From Streptantibioticus ferralitis (GTDB taxonomy: Bacteria; Actinomycetota; Actinomycetes; Streptomycetales; Streptomycetaceae): a DNA stretch of 64,000 nucleotides. The notes beneath the pieces are model-generated. The model made no database searches and was not told the origin of the DNA. It saw only the letters and a program-made list of their open reading frames with translations. Positions 18,379-29,971 of the stretch are shown here, piece by piece; positions within the stretch are counted from its first letter, which is position 1, and each line of letters starts with the position of its first letter. The position numbers and the translations under genes are program-made. The stretch is taken from positions 62,001 to 126,000 of the forward strand of contig NZ_JARHTQ010000023.1 of the NCBI RefSeq assembly GCF_029223525.1, in the 5' to 3' direction.

Positions 18379-18897
18379 ATGGCGCACTACGGAGGGCTGC
18401 AGCCCTGGGGCAACGGCCCGGTTTCGGGCATGCGCGCCTCGCACGCCGACCGGGAGCGTGCGGTGGACGTGCTCAAGGCGGCGTTCGCCGAAGGGCGGCT
18501 CGGCCAGCCCGAGTACGAGCAGCGTGTGGGGGCGGCCTACAACGCGCGTACGTACGGCGAGTTGAGTGGGCTGGTCGCCGATCTGCCGCAGGGGCCGGTG
18601 CCGATGACGATGCCCGCAGCCGGGCTGCAGGGGGTGCCCGCGGTTCCGCCGACCTTCCTTCCGGTGCCGCCGCGGCCGACGAACGGTCTTGCGGCGGCCT
18701 CGCTGGTCTGCGGTATCGCCGGGACGATCCTGGGCGTGCCGGCGATTCCGGCGATCGTGCTGGGGCACCGGGCGCGGGTGCAGATCCGGGCCACCCGGGA
18801 GGGCGGCGAAGGGATGGCGACCACCGGTCTGGTGCTGGGCTGGCTCGTGGTCTCGTTCTGGGCGCTGATCATCCTGCTGGGTATGGGGCTGGCCTGA
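18379..18897 (+). CDS. DUF1707 and DUF4190 membrane protein
   Basis: Product of 172 residues. The start at 18379 lies eleven bases after GGGAGGT; an ATG at 18346 is possible but its GGGGGAG lies too close. Residues about 17-72 (MRASHADRERAVDVLKAAF ... YGELSGLVADLP) are a DUF1707 domain. After a Pro-rich linker come two membrane segments (LAAASLVCGIAGTILGVPAI and TTGLVLGWLVVSFWALIILL) flanking a short loop with LGHRARVQI, the DUF4190 pattern. Such proteins are common in Streptomyces; function is unknown and they are presumed to sit in the cytoplasmic membrane. I recall a gene of this type just ahead of rpsL in other streptomycetes, so it probably marks the right border of the accessory block. 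Confidence 0.9.
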   Translation: MAHYGGLQPWGNGPVSGMRASHADRERAVDVLKAAFAEGRLGQPEYEQRVGAAYNARTYGELSGLVADLPQGPVPMTMPAAGLQGVPAVPPTFLPVPPRPTNGLAAASLVCGIAGTILGVPAIPAIVLGHRARVQIRATREGGEGMATTGLVLGWLVVSFWALIILLGMGLA

Positions 18898-19016
18898 GCG
18901 TAGGGATACGGCGGCGGCCGAGGCCGGTTCCGCCGTCTTCCCTGATCGGGGATATGGCCACTACCGTGGCATCAGCGTCCACGCGGCCCGGCGTGTCCTT
19001 CGCGTGTGCATTTGTT

Positions 19017-19045
19017 TTGACCGGAGCCCATGCGCTAGGTACGCT
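19017..19045 (+). promoter_or_regulatory. Housekeeping promoter of the rpsL-rpsG-fusA operon
   Basis: TTGACC (19017-19022) and TACGCT (19040-19045) are separated by 17 bases, an excellent match to the principal sigma factor consensus of Streptomyces. Transcription should begin near 19052. Confidence 0.75.
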
Positions 19046-19169
19046 CTGACCTTGTGCCTGGGGTGTCCCCGGGTTCTTGTGCGTGCTCTCAGTCCGCACG
19101 GAATTCCGAGACTGCGACATCCAAAAGATGTGAGCCTGCGCCCGCCTAGCGGGCATGTGCAGAGCCTCC

Positions 19170-19193
19170 GACACACCCGACCGCGTGGGTCGG
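19170..19193 (+). promoter_or_regulatory. Leader hairpin motif shared with rpsJ
   Basis: GACAC, one variable base, then CCCGACC-GCGTG-GGTCGG. The arms CCGACC and GGTCGG can pair around a five-base loop. The same motif occurs at 41716-41740 upstream of rpsJ, with one base different. Confidence 0.6.
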
Positions 19194-19280
19194 TAAAAGT
19201 GCCGGTGGCCAGCGCTGATGGCCCAGCAGAACGCCTCAGGTTAGCGTTAACGAGACTGGCACACAGAAACCGGAGAAACG

Positions 19281-19652
19281 GTGCCTACGATCCAGCAGCT
19301 GGTCCGCAAGGGCCGGCAGGACAAGGTCGACAAGAACAAGACGCCCGCGCTGCAGGGTTCGCCGCAGCGCCGTGGCGTCTGCACGCGTGTCTACACGACC
19401 ACCCCGAAGAAGCCGAACTCGGCCCTGCGTAAGGTCGCGCGTGTGCGTCTGACCAGCGGGATCGAGGTCACCGCCTACATTCCGGGTGAGGGCCACAACC
19501 TGCAGGAGCACTCCATCGTGCTCGTGCGCGGCGGTCGTGTGAAGGACCTGCCGGGCGTTCGCTACAAGATCATCCGCGGCTCCCTCGACACCCAGGGTGT
19601 CAAGAACCGCAAGCAGGCCCGCAGCCGCTACGGCGCCAAGAAGGAGAAGTAA
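19281..19652 (+). CDS. rpsL: 30S ribosomal protein S12
   Basis: Product of 123 residues from GTG, behind GGAG at 19272-19275. S12 sits at the decoding centre of the 30S subunit. The sequence carries [17 protein letters not shown] and [14 protein letters not shown]. Lys43 and Lys88, the positions where streptomycin-resistance changes arise, are both the sensitive (wild-type) residue. First gene of the str operon, three bases before rpsG. Confidence 0.99.
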   Translation: MPTIQQLVRKGRQDKVDKNKTPALQGSPQRRGVCTRVYTTTPKKPNSALRKVARVRLTSGIEVTAYIPGEGHNLQEHSIVLVRGGRVKDLPGVRYKIIRGSLDTQGVKNRKQARSRYGAKKEK

Positions 19653-19655
19653 GAC

Positions 19656-20126
19656 ATGCCTCGTAAGGGCCCTGCCCCGAAGCGGCCGGTCATCATCGAC
19701 CCGGTCTACGGTTCTCCTCTTGTCACGTCGCTGGTGAACAAGGTTCTGCTGAACGGCAAGCGCTCCACCGCCGAGCGGATCGTCTACGGCGCCCTTGAGG
19801 GCCTGCGCGAGAAGACCGGCAACGACCCGGTCATCACGCTCAAGCGCGCTCTGGAGAACGTCAAGCCGACCCTCGAGGTCCGCAGCCGCCGTGTCGGTGG
19901 CGCGACCTACCAGGTGCCGGTCGAGGTCCGCCCCGCGCGTTCCTCCACGCTGGCGCTGCGCTGGCTGGTCGGCTACTCCCGCGCCCGCCGCGAGAAGACC
20001 ATGACCGAGCGCCTCATGAACGAGCTGCTCGACGCCTCGAACGGTCTTGGCGCCTCCGTCAAGCGCCGCGAGGACACCCACAAGATGGCCGAGTCCAACA
20101 AGGCCTTCGCGCACTACCGCTGGTAG
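19656..20126 (+). CDS. rpsG: 30S ribosomal protein S7
   Basis: Product of 156 residues, the usual length. [46 protein letters not shown] and NKAFAHYRW are typical S7 sequence. S7 nucleates assembly of the 30S head and contacts E-site tRNA; in enteric bacteria it also represses its own operon. It lies three bases after rpsL and 38 bases before fusA. Confidence 0.99.
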   Translation: MPRKGPAPKRPVIIDPVYGSPLVTSLVNKVLLNGKRSTAERIVYGALEGLREKTGNDPVITLKRALENVKPTLEVRSRRVGGATYQVPVEVRPARSSTLALRWLVGYSRARREKTMTERLMNELLDASNGLGASVKRREDTHKMAESNKAFAHYRW

Positions 20127-20164
20127 TCGCTACCCCATCGAGAACCGAGAGAAGACTGAGCCAG

Positions 20165-22267
<2,103 letters not shown>

Positions 22268-22488
22268 CCGACGTTCTCGCAACGTCGCACAAGCCTTAGG
22301 CTTGACGGCAGGCAGTACGGGGCATTCCGCCACGAACCGTGAGGAACGTGGCGGGTGCCCCGGCAGCCGGCACTTAATCCGCGGGTTGGCATACGTAAGC
22401 AGGCCCTTCGGGGTCCTCACCAACCCGGCAAAGATCACCTGGCGCCGATGAAGTAAGGCGTACAGAACCACTCCACAGGAGGACCCCA
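22268..22488 (+). promoter_or_regulatory. fusA-tuf intergenic region
   Basis: The 221-base gap is long for an operon. In Streptomyces a separate tuf promoter in this interval is established knowledge, so one is expected. TTGACG at 22302-22307 is a possible -35 but has no good -10 at 16-18 bases. A small hairpin, AAGCC-TTA-GGCTT, lies just upstream. The ribosome binding site GGAGG precedes tuf. Confidence 0.5.
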
Positions 22489-23682
<1,194 letters not shown>

Positions 23683-23712
23683 CCCAGCGCGCCTAGGCGC
23701 ATCTAGCGGGAA

Positions 23713-23742
23713 GGGCCCGTACGACTCCGGTCGTACGGGCCC
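23713..23742 (+). terminator. Intrinsic terminator after tuf
   Basis: A 13-bp perfect inverted repeat (GGGCCCGTACGAC with its complement) around a TCCG loop, followed by TTTC. It also lies downstream of the convergent drmB gene and may serve both. Confidence 0.93.
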
Positions 23743-23775
23743 TTTCGCCTTTGGTCGGCGGCGCGAAAGCCGCCG

Positions 23776-25632
23776 CTACGGGAGGAACGCGCCGAGGTCG
23801 CCCGGCAGCGTCTCGACAAGTAGGGCTCGGTCGAGATAGTGGTTGCCGCGTTCGCAGGACGTCTCAGCGGCGAAGAGGCAGGCGTGGCAGGCCGCCCCGT
23901 GCAGGTGGCCGTGGACACGTGGGTCATGCTCCGCGCACATCGGGTCGGAGCTGCACAGCCGGGCTTCCTCGAGGGCTTGGCCGATGACGGGATCGAGCCG
24001 GTTATGGTGGCCTAGCGAGACCAAGCCACCCAGGGTGCCTTCGCTGTCCGGCGCCGCCGTGTAGAGCAGGACCCCGGCCATGGGGCGTTTCCCGGAACGG
24101 GCGTAGACGCGTTCGGCGATGCCGGACGCCCCGTACCCGCACTCGAGTGCGAACTGGCGGATCAGTGCGTGGGCAAATGTGTGGAGCAGCACATAGCGGA
24201 TGCCGGGCCACCGCGGTTCGATCCCTCGGGCCAGGCACCATGTGTGGTGGGCCGCTCTCAGGGTCCGTTCCCGAGCGGCGACATCGGTCCGCTTCTCCCA
24301 CTCTGCCAGCCGGTCTTCACGGAAGGCGAGGAAAACTCCTTCACCGCGCAACTCCGCGCAGGGCACCCAGGTTGGCTGCTCCTTGCTCAGCGGTGCGGCC
24401 GGTTCGATGAGCTCGTCCTCCGGGGAGAGCCACTCGGGTGGATCTATGCGGGTGAATCCGGTGAGGGCGGAGACCTCCCGCAGCCGGTGGACCAGCACGA
24501 CCCGCTCCAGCCATGCCGAGGCGGAGGCTGGGACCGGTTCAGGCTCAGTGGTGAAGTCGGGCAGCGAGTACCGGTTGAGTGCGGTGAACGCCTGCCACTC
24601 CGGCGTGGCGAGGTCGAACTCCTCGTCGTCGCTCGCTTGCTGTGCGGGAGCTGCGGTTTTTGCGGTTGCCTCGGCCCTGACCGCGTTCCAGACCTGTTCG
24701 ACGCCGTACTGCTCCAGCTCCGGCCAGCATGCCAGGGTGGGCAGCAGCATCTTGGCGGCCTCGGGAGGAACAGCGGCAAGCAGCTCCAGTGAATGCCAGT
24801 GCTCGCGTACGGCCTGGGCGAGGGGTTCCTCGGCACGTGGCAGGCTGAACACTCTCAGTTGCGAGGCGAACCAGCTGTTGGTCGCTCCGAGCGCGATGGT
24901 ACGGACCTTCTCGTCGCATGTCTCGAAGGTGCCCAGGTGGGGGTGGTGACCCCGGCAGGCGGGAAGTTCCTGCTCGCCGCGGGTGCCCATCGCCTCGGCC
25001 ATGGAGCGGGCCTTCACGTCATTGCAACTGCATGTGACGAACAGGTTGGCGGCTTCACCGGTGGTGCCGCGCTCCACGAGGCTGAGGGTGCACTCGGCCG
25101 GGGCGTCGGCGCCGCGGTGGACGAAGTACTGCCAGGGGAAGTCGTCCATGTGTCCCGCCGGGCACGCGACAAGGAAGCGGGCGGGGACCGCGGTGGGACG
25201 GCGGCGGCCTGTGCTGTAGCAGTTGTGGGCGTAACGGGTGTTTTCCGGGCGGAGGATGTGCTCCTCCAGCTCGAAAAGGCCGGAGGAAGCGGGGGAGAGG
25301 ATGCCGCATTGCTCGCGGGAGCAGCGCAACCAGCGGGGGAAGAGCGCCACTGGGACGCCGACCCTGGTCCAGTCCCCGAACGGATCCGAGGTCTCCTGGA
25401 GATACGGCGGAGTGCGCAGGGTGGTGACCTGGGGGCCCAACCGCCTGCGCACCGCGGCGAGCAGCCGGTCCTCGGTCAGCGGCGCGGCCTGTTGCAGCTC
25501 CCAGTGATCGAGGCCCAGCACCATGGTGGAGAGGTTGGGAAGATCGGTGACCGCTCCGACGCCGTAGGTGTGGAGGAGTTGGCTGGGACGGAGTTCGCCT
25601 ACGCGAAGGGGACCGTTGGCGGGTGCGGTCAT
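23776..25632 (-). CDS. drmB: DISARM core protein DrmB (DUF1998)
   Basis: Product of 618 residues. The N-terminus has the family pattern VGELRPSQLLHTYGVGAVTDLP. Cysteines at 104 and 109, in FLVACPAGHMDDFPW, and in FVTCSCNDV could bind zinc. The C-terminal DUF1998 part contains HTFAHALIRQFA, GVLLYTAAPDSEGTLGGLV, CSSDPMC (about 560), and ACHACLFAAETSCERGN (about 580-592). In DISARM phage defence DrmB forms a complex with the helicase DrmA that recognises incoming DNA. Its start overlaps the drmA stop by four bases. The usual next gene, drmC, is absent: tuf faces it from 94 bases away. Confidence 0.92.
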   Translation of the reverse strand: MTAPANGPLRVGELRPSQLLHTYGVGAVTDLPNLSTMVLGLDHWELQQAAPLTEDRLLAAVRRRLGPQVTTLRTPPYLQETSDPFGDWTRVGVPVALFPRWLRCSREQCGILSPASSGLFELEEHILRPENTRYAHNCYSTGRRRPTAVPARFLVACPAGHMDDFPWQYFVHRGADAPAECTLSLVERGTTGEAANLFVTCSCNDVKARSMAEAMGTRGEQELPACRGHHPHLGTFETCDEKVRTIALGATNSWFASQLRVFSLPRAEEPLAQAVREHWHSLELLAAVPPEAAKMLLPTLACWPELEQYGVEQVWNAVRAEATAKTAAPAQQASDDEEFDLATPEWQAFTALNRYSLPDFTTEPEPVPASASAWLERVVLVHRLREVSALTGFTRIDPPEWLSPEDELIEPAAPLSKEQPTWVPCAELRGEGVFLAFREDRLAEWEKRTDVAARERTLRAAHHTWCLARGIEPRWPGIRYVLLHTFAHALIRQFALECGYGASGIAERVYARSGKRPMAGVLLYTAAPDSEGTLGGLVSLGHHNRLDPVIGQALEEARLCSSDPMCAEHDPRVHGHLHGAACHACLFAAETSCERGNHYLDRALLVETLPGDLGAFLP

Positions 25633-28600
25633 GGCTTCTCCTGCGGATCATCAGTGGCCGCTGAAGGGCACGGGCGAGGCGTGAACGGCGGTTCTCCGGT
25701 GGCGTCTTGGGCGATGTCGCCCACGAACATCAGGTTCACCGGTGGCTCGACCTCGCGAAGTGAGGTGGGACAGGTCATCGGCTGCCAGTGAGAGCCGTCG
25801 GGCTCCTTCAGCAGTCCGGTGACGTCGCCTTGGCGCCGCGTGCTGCGGTAGCCGAGCACCGCGCCGGGAGCCTTGCGGCGGCGCTCCCATTCCTTCAGGC
25901 GCAGCCCGAGCCGCCTGCCGAGCTCGGCGCCTACCCGATCGTCCTCGGTGACGGCCTCGGCGCGCCGCTGGAGGTAGCGCACCACGTGGTCGGCGAGTTC
26001 GCCGTGGGTGTCGAAGAACTGGGCGCCGCGGTTGGCGTTGTACTCCTGCTTCAGATCGCGGACGAGTGCGACGAGAACGCCGGTGAGCCCTCGGTCAACG
26101 GCACGGTCGGCGAAAGGAGTTACCGAGAGGGCTTCCACGTGCTGGTAGACGGTCGCGTGGAAGGATTCGAAGGTCTCATAGTGCGAAAGATCACGCGGAC
26201 GCGCCCAGTTGAGCACGTTGAAGACCAATCCTGGGGCCCGGCGGCCCACTCGGCTGGTGGCCTGGATGTACTCGGCGGTGGACTTCGGCTGGTTGTTGAC
26301 GATCATCACGCCGAGCCGGGAGACGTCCACGCCGACGGCGATCATGTTGGTGGCCAGCAGGACGTCGAGCGGTCGGGGGGATCCCTTCTTCGGTCCGGTG
26401 AAGGACAGTTCGAGTTTTTCCAGGATGTCCGGAATGGCGTCCGAGGACATCCGGGAGGTGAGTTCCGCGGGTTCGCCGAGGAAGCGGACGGCCAGGCCCC
26501 GCCCATCGGCCCTGGTGAGACGGGTGGAGATGTCGTCCTCGACGAGTCGCCGCATGCCGCCCAGATCGCGGAGGCTGTTGAAGTAGCCGACCAGCGTCAT
26601 GTACGGGTCGGTGAGCTCGCCGTGCCCGTATCGGTCGTGGAGAAGCCTGGCGGCGGCGAGTTGGGCGACGTAGACGCGGATCGCCACCGACTTGGTGCGT
26701 ACGCCCTGGGCGCAGATGCCCACATAGCGGCGGCCCGGTGTGGCATCGGTGGACCTGCGGCGGGCGAAGAAGTTGTCCTCGGCGGTCAGACCGGGCGGTG
26801 GGAAGACGGCGGTCTTCCGCGCGAACAGGTCGTTGATCTGCCGTTCCGCGCGGCGGACGGTGGCCGTCGAGGCGATGACCTTCGGCCGCGCCGCACGCCC
26901 CGGCTCGATCTCCCAGGTGGCGAGCTTGTCGACGGCGGCCTCGTAGAGCCCGGTCAGTGAGCCGAGCGGACCGGAGATCAGATGGAGCTCGTCCTGGATG
27001 ATCAGGTCCGGGGGCCGGACCCGCGGTGCGTCGACGGTACGGGCCGGTGAGTGGTCGCCGTGGGCCGGGTGGCTGGCGCGTTCCCATTCGCTGTCTACGG
27101 CGTCGGCGGTGACATAGCCGTGTCGGGAGCACCGCCGGGCGACCTGGCCGAAGAGGGTCTGGGTCTCGCCCTTCCAGGGGAGTTGGGCGAACTTGTCGAC
27201 CGTCGCGATCAACAGGGTGGGCACCAGCCGGTAGATCTCCTCGTCGACCACGAGCACCGGCAGTCCCCGCTCGTCCGCAGGGAGATCGAAGGCGGCTGCC
27301 CCGAAGGGGCAGGAGAAGACATCGGGGCAGATGATGAAGGTGCGGCGCAGGGTCATGTCGACCGCGATGTCGCGTCCGGCGTCCAGCTTGGTGCCGCACC
27401 ATGGGCAACTGGTCAGCTGATGGGGCGAGCCGGTACCACTGCGGCGCCGGCGGCCCTTGTCCTGTCGGCGGTCCTTGAGCCAGCCGTTCGCCTGGTCCGT
27501 CGAGTTGGGGGTGACAGCGCCTCCCACCCACAGGCCGATCCGGAACGGGGTCCTTCCCCAGGTGTCCGGGTCGCAGCGGCGGATGGTCTCGCAGGCGCAG
27601 ATGAGCGCCGCGGCCCGTTGGAACTGCTGGATGGTCAGCAGCCGCAGGGTGTAGCGCATCAGAGCGGTCACCCCGTCCTCGGAGTTGAGCCCGCCCAGGG
27701 TTGGCCCGCACCGCCGGATCGCCATGGCGAACGCGGCGAGGCCCAGATAGGCCTCGGTCTTGCCACCACCGGTGGGGAACCAGAGCAGGTCCGCCAGTGC
27801 TTCGTCGGCGGAGCGTTCAGGGTGTCCCGGATCGGCGAGCGCGGGGAGGTTGAGCAGGAGGAACGCCAGCTGGAACGGGCGCCAGCTGCGGTTCTCCGGG
27901 ATGTCCACGGTGTCGACCGCGCTCTGGAGCGCGAGCTCCGGATCGTGTCTGCGGTCGGCGGCGGCCAGGGTGTGCACCCGCTGCCGCCACATGGCCTGGT
28001 TGGCGAACCGGAACGCCTTGAACGCCGCCTCCTCGGCGAGCAGTCCGATTCCCGCCTCGATGCGGTCGGCGGCCTCGGCTGCGCGCTGGAGATTGGTGCG
28101 CGCCTCCTCCTCGTACCCCGCCAGGCGCGCATCCGGGTCGTCGATGGTTCGCCCGGTCCGTTCGATCCAGGCGCGGTAGCCGTCGACCAGTGGCATCAGA
28201 GCGGTGCGCAGCTCCTCCTGCTCGCATTCGGCGAGGCGCTTCATGTCGAGAACGAGGCCGCGCAGTTCGACGAGGTCCGCGTCCGGTTCGCTGAGCGGAT
28301 CGGGTACGTCGGTGTGCGGGATCTCGTACGAGGGTGCGGCCTTGGTGGTGATCTCCACTGCCCGCAGCGGGTCCTCGGGGCTGGGCTCGGCGCGCACGCC
28401 CGTGCCGTGCCCGACCGCGAACTCGGGGTGGAAGCGGTAGGTCATCGCCAGGGACTTCCGCTCGGCGCGGTCGGCCGGGTCACCGCCGGTCTGGAGCTGG
28501 GGTCGCCGGGGCAGGAAAGGGGCCGTGTCCGGCAGACCGCTTACTGCCAGCTCGACCTGGAAGAGCCAACTGCGCGCGTCTCGGCTTGACTTGGCCTCCT

Positions 28601-29246
28601 GGCCGTTGACGAGGAAGAGCGAGACCAGCCAGTCGCCTTGATGGCGCCGGGCCCGGCCACGCACCACCACGCCGGGGAACTCCTCGGCGAGGACCGCCCG
28701 CGGCTCGATGACCCCGTCTTCCAGCAGCTTGACGGTCACCCACCCGGAGAATGCGGTCCGATGCCAGACCTGGCCGCCGGTGTGCTCCGGGTCCTTGGAG
28801 TGCCCCAGCTCGTACCGCGCCCAGGAGCACCGCACCCGTAACTCGTCCATCGCGCCGTCAATCCGGGCGGTCAGCCCGAGCGAGGAGGGCTGAAGACTGG
28901 GAACGTTGGGCGCGTCCGGGTCGGGATCGCCCTCCTCGGCGTCCGGAACCGCGGCGACCACCGCCTCGTCGAGCGTCCCCGGCTCGACGTGTAGTCCGGC
29001 GAGTTTGATGCGACCGTCGTAGGCGACGCCGCCCGGGGCGAGGCGGCCGATGATGTAGTGGTCGGTCGGATTGCCGACCAGCTCTTCCTCGGCGCCGCCG
29101 ATCGGCCCGAGCAGGTCCGTGACGACGAGGTCCGCGAGTTCGTCTCGGAGCTGCTGGGGGGTGGGTGTATAGAGCACCGGCTGGGTGTGCGGGCGCTGGG
29201 CGTCGTCCGGCGGTGCGGGGGTGCTTTCTTGGCTCTCCTGCGTCAC
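25629..29246 (-). CDS. drmA: DISARM core helicase DrmA
   Basis: Product of about 1205 residues from the GTG at 29246, behind AAGGTGAG; an ATG at 29333 gives a longer frame but overlaps the divergent promoter region. Superfamily 2 helicase motifs appear in order: Walker A DLLWFPTGGGKTEAYLGL (near 490), DEXH DLIIQDELHLI (near 750), VIASTATVRRAERQI, and motif VI QATSRVGRRAPG (near 997) preceded by LLATNMIAVGVDVSRLG. DrmA is a DNA-stimulated translocase that, with DrmB, blocks phage DNA. An upstream WCGT cysteine pair (CPWCGTKLDAGRD) may bind zinc. It is the first gene of a two-gene minus-strand operon. Confidence 0.92.
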   Translation of the reverse strand: MTQESQESTPAPPDDAQRPHTQPVLYTPTPQQLRDELADLVVTDLLGPIGGAEEELVGNPTDHYIIGRLAPGGVAYDGRIKLAGLHVEPGTLDEAVVAAVPDAEEGDPDPDAPNVPSLQPSSLGLTARIDGAMDELRVRCSWARYELGHSKDPEHTGGQVWHRTAFSGWVTVKLLEDGVIEPRAVLAEEFPGVVVRGRARRHQGDWLVSLFLVNGQEAKSSRDARSWLFQVELAVSGLPDTAPFLPRRPQLQTGGDPADRAERKSLAMTYRFHPEFAVGHGTGVRAEPSPEDPLRAVEITTKAAPSYEIPHTDVPDPLSEPDADLVELRGLVLDMKRLAECEQEELRTALMPLVDGYRAWIERTGRTIDDPDARLAGYEEEARTNLQRAAEAADRIEAGIGLLAEEAAFKAFRFANQAMWRQRVHTLAAADRRHDPELALQSAVDTVDIPENRSWRPFQLAFLLLNLPALADPGHPERSADEALADLLWFPTGGGKTEAYLGLAAFAMAIRRCGPTLGGLNSEDGVTALMRYTLRLLTIQQFQRAAALICACETIRRCDPDTWGRTPFRIGLWVGGAVTPNSTDQANGWLKDRRQDKGRRRRSGTGSPHQLTSCPWCGTKLDAGRDIAVDMTLRRTFIICPDVFSCPFGAAAFDLPADERGLPVLVVDEEIYRLVPTLLIATVDKFAQLPWKGETQTLFGQVARRCSRHGYVTADAVDSEWERASHPAHGDHSPARTVDAPRVRPPDLIIQDELHLISGPLGSLTGLYEAAVDKLATWEIEPGRAARPKVIASTATVRRAERQINDLFARKTAVFPPPGLTAEDNFFARRRSTDATPGRRYVGICAQGVRTKSVAIRVYVAQLAAARLLHDRYGHGELTDPYMTLVGYFNSLRDLGGMRRLVEDDISTRLTRADGRGLAVRFLGEPAELTSRMSSDAIPDILEKLELSFTGPKKGSPRPLDVLLATNMIAVGVDVSRLGVMIVNNQPKSTAEYIQATSRVGRRAPGLVFNVLNWARPRDLSHYETFESFHATVYQHVEALSVTPFADRAVDRGLTGVLVALVRDLKQEYNANRGAQFFDTHGELADHVVRYLQRRAEAVTEDDRVGAELGRRLGLRLKEWERRRKAPGAVLGYRSTRRQGDVTGLLKEPDGSHWQPMTCPTSLREVEPPVNLMFVGDIAQDATGEPPFTPRPCPSAATDDPQEKP

Positions 29247-29389
29247 GTCGCTCACCTTAGAGGCGGCGACTGACAACGGACGAGGCATCAGCGGACGAGG
29301 TGCAGCGGCACTGCGGTTCGGGGTTCCCGGCACGACAGCCGACCGTTACGCTGTGCCACGCACCGAGCGCGAGCCCATGCGGGGGGACC
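29247..29389. promoter_or_regulatory. Divergent drmA / DUF4365 promoter region
   Basis: Only 143 bases separate the two divergent starts, so both promoters must lie here or inside the genes. On the minus strand TAAGGT lies seven bases before the upper drmA GTG at 29255 region, so a near-leaderless drmA message is possible; no good -35 partner was found. Confidence 0.4.
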
Positions 29390-29971
29390 ATGACAGAGGG
29401 GCTGACCGAGGGGATCCCACGTCAAGGTCCTTCCCGATTAGAGACGTTGACCATGGGGGGCGCCGGCCACAAAGGCGACTTCGGCGAGCAGTTCGTACAG
29501 GCCTTGGCCATCACCGCGAACCTTGATGTATCCCCCAAACCGTGGCGCGACCGACGGGGGATCGACTGGGAGTTGACGTACCCAGGGCGACTGGGCGCCC
29601 GGCGGCACCCCCGGATCGTCGCCCAGGTGAAGTGCTGGACGCCGAACGAGCCGCAGAACGAAGACAGTTGGCGTTACCCCCTCAGAGTGCACAACTTCAA
29701 CCTGCTTTCCGGCCGCGACTGGTACGAGCCGCGCTTCCTCTTTCTGGTCGTCGTCCCCAAGGACGAGGCGGAGTGGGTCGATGTCACCCCGGAGAGACTG
29801 CTGCTGCGCCAGGCCGCGTACTGGGCTTGCTTCCATGACGACCCGCCGCTGACCCACCTCAAAGCGGACACCCAGCGCAAGGTCCCCGTGCCCAAGGCGA
29901 ACCTGCTGACCGTCCCGGCCCTGCACCGCCTGTTCGGCCAGGAGTTCCGCCACAAACTGGGGATGTCATGA
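29390..29971 (+). CDS. DUF4365-like putative PD-(D/E)XK nuclease
   Basis: Product of 193 residues from the ATG at 29390 (weak GGGGGGA site); the ATG at 29453 (MGGAGHKGDFGEQF) is a credible alternative. The core GDFGEQF (Glu33), RRGIDWEL (Asp59) and AQVKCW (Gln79-Val-Lys81) is the pattern of a PD-(D/E)XK nuclease fold as in DUF4365. VHNFNLLSGRDWYEPRFLFLVVVP supplies the next strand and helix. I infer a DNA endonuclease. It is divergent from drmA and coupled to the next gene by an ATGA overlap, inside a DISARM locus that has no drmC, so it is the leading candidate for the missing nuclease activity. Confidence 0.8.
   Translation: MTEGLTEGIPRQGPSRLETLTMGGAGHKGDFGEQFVQALAITANLDVSPKPWRDRRGIDWELTYPGRLGARRHPRIVAQVKCWTPNEPQNEDSWRYPLRVHNFNLLSGRDWYEPRFLFLVVVPKDEAEWVDVTPERLLLRQAAYWACFHDDPPLTHLKADTQRKVPVPKANLLTVPALHRLFGQEFRHKLGMS

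Larger units (their letters stand above)
18898..19280 (+). promoter_or_regulatory. str operon promoter region and leader
   Basis: This 383-base gap contains the promoter at 19017-19045 and a leader of about 230 bases before rpsL. The leader contains the hairpin motif at 19170-19193 that recurs upstream of rpsJ, and the ribosome binding site GGAG (19272-19275). No coding frame in it has family features. Confidence 0.7.

Noticed and set aside
22302-22330. tuf promoter with -35 TTGACG
   Set aside because: No acceptable -10 lies 16-18 bases downstream, though a promoter in this interval is expected from Streptomyces knowledge.
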